The position numbers and the translations under genes are program-made. A DNA stretch of 64,000 nucleotides from Chryseobacterium daeguense DSM 19388 (GTDB taxonomy: Bacteria; Bacteroidota; Bacteroidia; Flavobacteriales; Weeksellaceae), in assembly GCF_000430825.1 (NCBI RefSeq), contig NZ_AUMT01000004.1:248001-312000 (forward strand), given 5' to 3'. Of this stretch, positions 59,706 through 64,000 are shown in pieces. Numbering within the stretch: position 1 is the first letter of the stretch; every line of letters begins with the position of its first letter. A model generated the notes under the pieces. The model saw only the letters and a list, made by a program, of their open reading frames with translations. It had not been told where the DNA came from and searched no databases.

Positions 59706-62700
59706 ATGGATAAAAGAGTACAATCAATAAAGTGGTTATATTTAACTGTCTTTCTTCTTCCTGTCCTTGCAATGGCTCAAGAAACAGAAACAAAAAAGGA
59801 TAAAGAAACCAATATCGACGAGGTTGTGTTGGTAGGTTACAATAAGGTTTCTAAAAAGGATGTTACCAACGCTGTATCATCTGTAAAAGGAGAAGCACTA
59901 AAGGATATGCCGGTAAACTCTGCAGCAGAAGCCATCCAGGGAAGGCTTGCAGGAGTACAGGTTCTGTCTAGCGAGGGAAAGCCCGGCGGTGATGTAGATA
60001 TCACCATACGAGGCGGGACCTCCATTACAGGAAGCAACGCCCCACTCTACATCGTAGACGGAATACAGATGGACAACGCATTGACCATTCTTTCGCCAAA
60101 GGAAATTGAATCTATCGAGGTTTTGAAAGATGCCTCTTCTACATCAATTTACGGTTCACGTGGAGCGAATGGTGTTGTTTTGATTACCACCAAAAGCGGA
60201 AGAAAAAAAGCAGTTACAACCATTAATTATAACGGTTTTACAGGAGTAAGAAAAATCATGAATACACTTCCTGTACTCGACCCTTATGAATTTGTAATGT
60301 ACCAGTACGAATTATATAAAAAGAATGGTATACAAACTGATATCGATGCTTTTGATCAAAGATACGGAAGCACATTTCAGGAACTGGACAAGTATAAAAC
60401 CATTCAGAAAAGAGACTGGCAGGACGAGCTTTTCGGTCAGGAAGCGTTCAACTTTACACACAATCTTTCGGTGAACGGAGGTTCTGATAAGTCTGCTTTT
60501 GCTTTTACTTTAAATCATGTGGATGAAGACGGAATTATGCTTGGCTCCGGCTTTAAAAGAAGCATGGCCAACTTTAAGTATGATTATGACATCAGCAAGA
60601 AGCTTAAATTCGGGGTAAATGCAAGATACGGACGTTCTTTAACAACCGGTGTGGGAACTTCAAGCTCAGGATCACAAAGTAATAACAGATTAAGAAATTC
60701 GGTAAGATATCAGCCTTTTGAGGGCGGCTCCAATGTTCCGATTGATGAGTTTGACCCTAGCTACGCTACAAATACCAATCTTGTTAACCCTCTTATTTTA
60801 AATGATAATGAGGTAAGAGATCACAGAATCAACGACCTGTTATTAAATGCCTACATCAATTATAACATTACAAAAGACCTTACATTCCGAAGTGTTGTAG
60901 GATATGTACAGAGAGACATCTCTACCAACCAGTTTTGGGGAACGGTAACTTCCCAGGCAAGAGCTAATGCCGATATGCCGATTGTGCAGCTGGACAGGTC
61001 TCAAACCAGGAGAATTACCAATACCAATACTTTAAATTATACTAAAAAATTCGGTCAGCACAAGCTTGATGTTTTATTAGGTCAGGAAATTGTGCAGACA
61101 GACGGGGAATCCAGCAACACGTATGTAAAATGGTTCCCGAAATCTATTCTTCCCGAAGAAGCATTTGCCAACATCGGTGCTGCTACTCCACCGGCCGGAT
61201 TGATTCAGGATGCAGCCAGAACAGCTGTGATGGCTCCGGATCGTTTAGCATCATTCTTCGGAAGGGTAAACTATATTTTTGCTAATAAATATATTGTTAC
61301 AGCCTCAGTAAGAGCCGACGGATCCAATGTTTTCATGAAAGGAAACCAATGGGGATACTTCCCTGCCGCATCACTGGCATGGAAACTTAAAGAAGAAAAA
61401 TTCCTGAAGGAAGTGAACTGGCTTGATGAATTAAAGCTTCGTGTAGGTTATGGTCTTTCAGGAAACAACAGAATCACATCATATCTTTGGGCAAATTTTT
61501 ATAATGTTCATGCCAATAACGGCTATGTTTTCGGAACTTCCGTGACACCGGGAGCCGCAATCTCAACCACACAGGCCAATCCTAATGTAAAATGGGAAGC
61601 CACCATTTCAAAAAATGCAGGGATTGACTTCGAATTTTTCAACGGCAGGCTGTATGGTAGTGCAGACGGATATATTACAGATACCAAAGATCTTTTAGTT
61701 TTGGCTAAAGTTCCGTTTCCCGGATATTCGAACCAGTTTCAAAACTCAGGTAAAACAAGAAACAAAGGTCTGGAATTTACCATGGGAGGTATCATTGTAA
61801 ACAAAGAAAACTTCAGCTGGAAAATGGATGCCAACATTTCCACGAACAGAAATACAATCTTAAGCCTTGGAAGCAGCGTACGTGAAGGAGTAGATTCTTA
61901 CCTTGTACAGTCCGGAGGAATCGGAGGTTTCGACTTTATCGCTAAAGTAGGAAGCCCGGTAGGAACTTATTACGGATATGTAACCGAAGGCAGATACGAA
62001 ATATCAGATTTTGATTATAATCCTACCACCCAGGTATATACTTTAAAAGCAGGTGTACCAAGCAGCAGCGCCATTGCCTTGGGTGCTAAAGCCGTACAGC
62101 CGGGAGATCTTAAGCTAAGCGATCTAAACGGTGACGGACAGATCACTGATGCCGACAGAAAAGAGCTTGGAAGCGCTCAGCCGAAATTCTACGGAGGTTT
62201 TAACCAGACTTTCAGATACAGAAATTTTGACATGAGCCTGTTCTTCAATTTCTCAGTCGGAAACAAAGTATACAATGCCAATAAAATAGAAAATACAACT
62301 CAATATCTTTACAGAGACAATAACATGGCCGCAGAAGTGGCAGACCGATGGAGGTGGTTTGACAGTAACGGGGTGAAAGTAAATGATCCCACAGCTTTAG
62401 CTGCACTGAATGCCAATACAACCATGTGGACACCGCCTACAGGCCAGTATATTCTTCATTCTTACGGAATTGAAGACGGATCTTTCTTAAGATTAAACAA
62501 CGTTACCATAGGATATACCCTTCCTAAAGGCTCTCTAGAAATGATCAGCGTGAAAAACTTCAGATTATATGCAACGGTAAACAACCTTTTTGTAATTACC
62601 GGTTACTCAGGTTATGATCCTGAAGCAAGTACCAGAAGAAATCCTCTGACTCCGGGTGTAGACTATGCAGCTTACCCAAGAAGCAGATTCTTTGTAACAG

Positions 62701-62720
62701 GAGTAGATATCACTTTCTAA
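59706..62720 (+). CDS. SusC/RagA-type TonB-dependent receptor
   Basis: A 1004-residue outer-membrane importer. After the signal peptide (to LAMAQ) the TonB box region EVVLVGYNKV lies at about 39-48, then the plug: DVTNAVSSVKGEALKDMPV, IQGRLAGVQVLSSEGKPGG, DITIRGGTSITGSNAPLYIVDG, ASSTSIYGSRGANGVVLITTKSG. The rest is a 22-strand barrel ending in SRFFVTGVDITF. The usual CarboxypepD_reg-like N-terminal extension is missing, which is the short type. With the SusD gene 10 bp downstream, it should import pectin-derived oligosaccharides. Confidence 0.95.
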   Translation: MDKRVQSIKWLYLTVFLLPVLAMAQETETKKDKETNIDEVVLVGYNKVSKKDVTNAVSSVKGEALKDMPVNSAAEAIQGRLAGVQVLSSEGKPGGDVDITIRGGTSITGSNAPLYIVDGIQMDNALTILSPKEIESIEVLKDASSTSIYGSRGANGVVLITTKSGRKKAVTTINYNGFTGVRKIMNTLPVLDPYEFVMYQYELYKKNGIQTDIDAFDQRYGSTFQELDKYKTIQKRDWQDELFGQEAFNFTHNLSVNGGSDKSAFAFTLNHVDEDGIMLGSGFKRSMANFKYDYDISKKLKFGVNARYGRSLTTGVGTSSSGSQSNNRLRNSVRYQPFEGGSNVPIDEFDPSYATNTNLVNPLILNDNEVRDHRINDLLLNAYINYNITKDLTFRSVVGYVQRDISTNQFWGTVTSQARANADMPIVQLDRSQTRRITNTNTLNYTKKFGQHKLDVLLGQEIVQTDGESSNTYVKWFPKSILPEEAFANIGAATPPAGLIQDAARTAVMAPDRLASFFGRVNYIFANKYIVTASVRADGSNVFMKGNQWGYFPAASLAWKLKEEKFLKEVNWLDELKLRVGYGLSGNNRITSYLWANFYNVHANNGYVFGTSVTPGAAISTTQANPNVKWEATISKNAGIDFEFFNGRLYGSADGYITDTKDLLVLAKVPFPGYSNQFQNSGKTRNKGLEFTMGGIIVNKENFSWKMDANISTNRNTILSLGSSVREGVDSYLVQSGGIGGFDFIAKVGSPVGTYYGYVTEGRYEISDFDYNPTTQVYTLKAGVPSSSAIALGAKAVQPGDLKLSDLNGDGQITDADRKELGSAQPKFYGGFNQTFRYRNFDMSLFFNFSVGNKVYNANKIENTTQYLYRDNNMAAEVADRWRWFDSNGVKVNDPTALAALNANTTMWTPPTGQYILHSYGIEDGSFLRLNNVTIGYTLPKGSLEMISVKNFRLYATVNNLFVITGYSGYDPEASTRRNPLTPGVDYAAYPRSRFFVTGVDITF

Positions 62721-62730
62721 AAAATTAAAC

Positions 62731-64000
62731 ATGAAAAAGAACAAATCAATACTTATTTTAACATGTCTGGCAGGAGCACTTTTTTTTACTTCCTGCAGCG
62801 ATTTTCTGAATCCGGAAAACCTTTCCAGCATTTCCGAAACTCAGCAGTTTGACAGTACGGCAGATACGTTTTCAGCCTTAGTGGGTGTTTATTCCCAGCT
62901 TGGTGGTGATGACGGGTACGGACAGCGATTATCTTTAATTATCCCTCAATCCGGAGACGATTTCAGAACTTCGGGAAGCTATAACTGTAATGACAGAAGA
63001 GGTGTGGCAACTTTTGGAGCATGCCCTACCAATACAGAATTAAACAATCCTTTTGCTAAATTATATACAGGAATTGAAAGGGCAAATCTTGTAATCAAAA
63101 ACATTCCTTTATCCCCTGTTTACCAGAACGGAACCGCAGATGATAAAAAATTAATGGACAGATATTTGGGAGAAGCGCTTACGCTGAGAGCACAATATTA
63201 TTATGAGCTGATCAGAAACTGGGGTGATATTCCATTCTACCTTGTTCCTGCTTCCGATGTTGCAGAACAGAATCAGCCTAAAACCGATCGCGATGTAATC
63301 TACGAACAGATTATTGAAGATCTGGCAAAAGCTTCAGCTTTAGTTCCGTGGAGATCAGAAGGAGGTACTACGAGCAACAGGATTTCTAAAGGCGCAGTAA
63401 AGGGCCTTAGAGCAAGAATCGCTTTGGCAAGAGCCGGATGGTCCTTAAGAAGAAGCCCTCAGGTAATGGCGCAGGGATCTAATCCAGCAAAGTATTATCA
63501 GATTGCTTACGATGAATGTCTGGACATCATGAATCATACCGGCGAGCACGCTCTGAATCCCAGCTATGAAAACGTTTTCAAGGCTTTACATACAAACTCC
63601 CAGGATGCTACAAACGAAGTGATCTTTGCAGTAGGAGCTTTCGGAGGAGGAACCAGAACAGATTCAAAAATAGGATATTACAACGGTCTAAAGCATGATG
63701 ACAACTCCAACTGGAAAGGCGGCGGCGGTATCAATGCCTTACCTGTCTATTTCTATGAATTTACTAAATATGACGTTAGAAGAGACATGAATGTTGGTAT
63801 TTTTAAAGTTAATAATTCCAATCAGGCAGAATTGGTAGCTTCCAACGTATGGACAGACTCTAAATACAGAAAATCCTGGACCAGTATTACAGGACCTTCT
63901 CAAACCCTTGCCGTTGACTGGCCTTTATTAAGGCTTTCTGATGTAATGCTGATGTTTTCGGAAGCAGATAATGAGCTTCACGGAGGACCTTCGCAGGCAG
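62731..64000 (+). CDS. SusD/RagB-type nutrient-binding lipoprotein, 3' end outside window
   Basis: Starts MKKNKSILILTCLAGALFF with lipobox FFTSC (Cys22), so it is a surface lipoprotein. Typical blocks are SALVGVYSQLGGDDGYGQRLS, YLGEALTLRAQYYYELIRNWGDIPF (TPR helix) and LRLSDVMLMFSEADNEL just before the window ends. It covers about 423 residues in this window and pairs with the preceding SusC-type receptor as its glycan-binding lid. Which glycan is not shown, but the adjacent pectin genes suggest rhamnogalacturonan or homogalacturonan fragments. Confidence 0.93.
   Translation, partial: MKKNKSILILTCLAGALFFTSCSDFLNPENLSSISETQQFDSTADTFSALVGVYSQLGGDDGYGQRLSLIIPQSGDDFRTSGSYNCNDRRGVATFGACPTNTELNNPFAKLYTGIERANLVIKNIPLSPVYQNGTADDKKLMDRYLGEALTLRAQYYYELIRNWGDIPFYLVPASDVAEQNQPKTDRDVIYEQIIEDLAKASALVPWRSEGGTTSNRISKGAVKGLRARIALARAGWSLRRSPQVMAQGSNPAKYYQIAYDECLDIMNHTGEHALNPSYENVFKALHTNSQDATNEVIFAVGAFGGGTRTDSKIGYYNGLKHDDNSNWKGGGGINALPVYFYEFTKYDVRRDMNVGIFKVNNSNQAELVASNVWTDSKYRKSWTSITGPSQTLAVDWPLLRLSDVMLMFSEADNELHGGPSQA

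Noticed and set aside
1-64000. rRNA, tRNA, riboswitch or prophage genes
   Set aside because: I looked through the gaps and saw no tRNA cloverleaf pattern, no rRNA stretch, no known riboswitch core and no integrase, capsid or terminase gene. Short RNAs could be missed without a covariance search.

Overview
The window looks like a chromosomal segment of a Chryseobacterium-like member of the Flavobacteriia (phylum Bacteroidota). The evidence is high AT content, no Shine-Dalgarno-like sites before starts, several TAnnTTTG -7 boxes, a type IX secretion (T9SS) cargo protein, a GldI-like lipoprotein, a SusC/SusD pair, and many secreted proteins ending their signal peptides in AQ or FGQ. I found no rRNA, tRNA, CRISPR array, transposase or prophage module. 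Most of the window is ordinary chromosome; the accessory flavour comes from intergenic repeats and a few unusual proteins. LAYOUT. 1-1300: peroxiredoxin (5' end cut off), thioredoxin and a small partner protein. 1446-3754: BI-1 membrane protein, secreted protein, LuxC-type acyl-CoA reductase. 3814-7696: dicluster ferredoxin, then serC, serA and a DUF1015 protein (serine branch). 7752-10514: two adjacent secreted M28 peptidase paralogues, the first lacking key active-site residues. 10649-11657: DUF6261 protein and small membrane protein behind a candidate sigma-54 promoter. 11725-16556: secreted and surface proteins, and two peptidyl-prolyl isomerase lipoproteins. 16991-22752: ilvE, mnmD, Nudix, DUF4294, M42 peptidase, rpe, DUF1772. 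22925-31871: GH29 fucosidase, ndk, a possible small RNA locus, rsgA, DAHP synthase/chorismate mutase, dnaX split by a frameshift at an A10 tract, TetR regulator, alpha-oxoamine synthase. 32091-38362: LuxR-type regulator, DUF1349 protein, small proteins, Na+/H+ antiporter, and a lipoprotein with a TNT-like (NAD glycohydrolase) domain beside a small cysteine-pair protein. 38764-46060: dapB, dihaem peroxidase, and a stress-type group (alkB, Nudix, alpha-amylase, SDR, CinA-like, DUF892 ferritin-like). 46354-64000: a hexuronate/pectin catabolic locus. HOW THE GENES WORK TOGETHER. The largest coherent system is the last one. kduI and kduD convert the unsaturated uronate product of pectin lyases to 2-keto-3-deoxygluconate (KDG). 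uxaC, uxaB and uxaA convert galacturonate to KDG. kdgK and eda take KDG to pyruvate and glyceraldehyde-3-phosphate. An ExuT-like transporter brings in hexuronates, and a divergent SusC/SusD pair imports oligosaccharides across the outer membrane. A LacI-type regulator lies beyond the end of the operon, and two near-identical CG-centred palindromes lie in the 0.9 kb divergent gap between kduI and susC. Every wide gap inside the catabolic operon is filled by a copy of one 81-87 bp repeat. Points most worth a second look are the dnaX A10 frameshift with a downstream stem-loop, the inactive-looking M28 paralogue, the TNT-like lipoprotein with a possible partner, the operon-embedded repeats, three sigma-54-like promoters (one in front of an orphan terminator), and a 27-codon micro-ORF.
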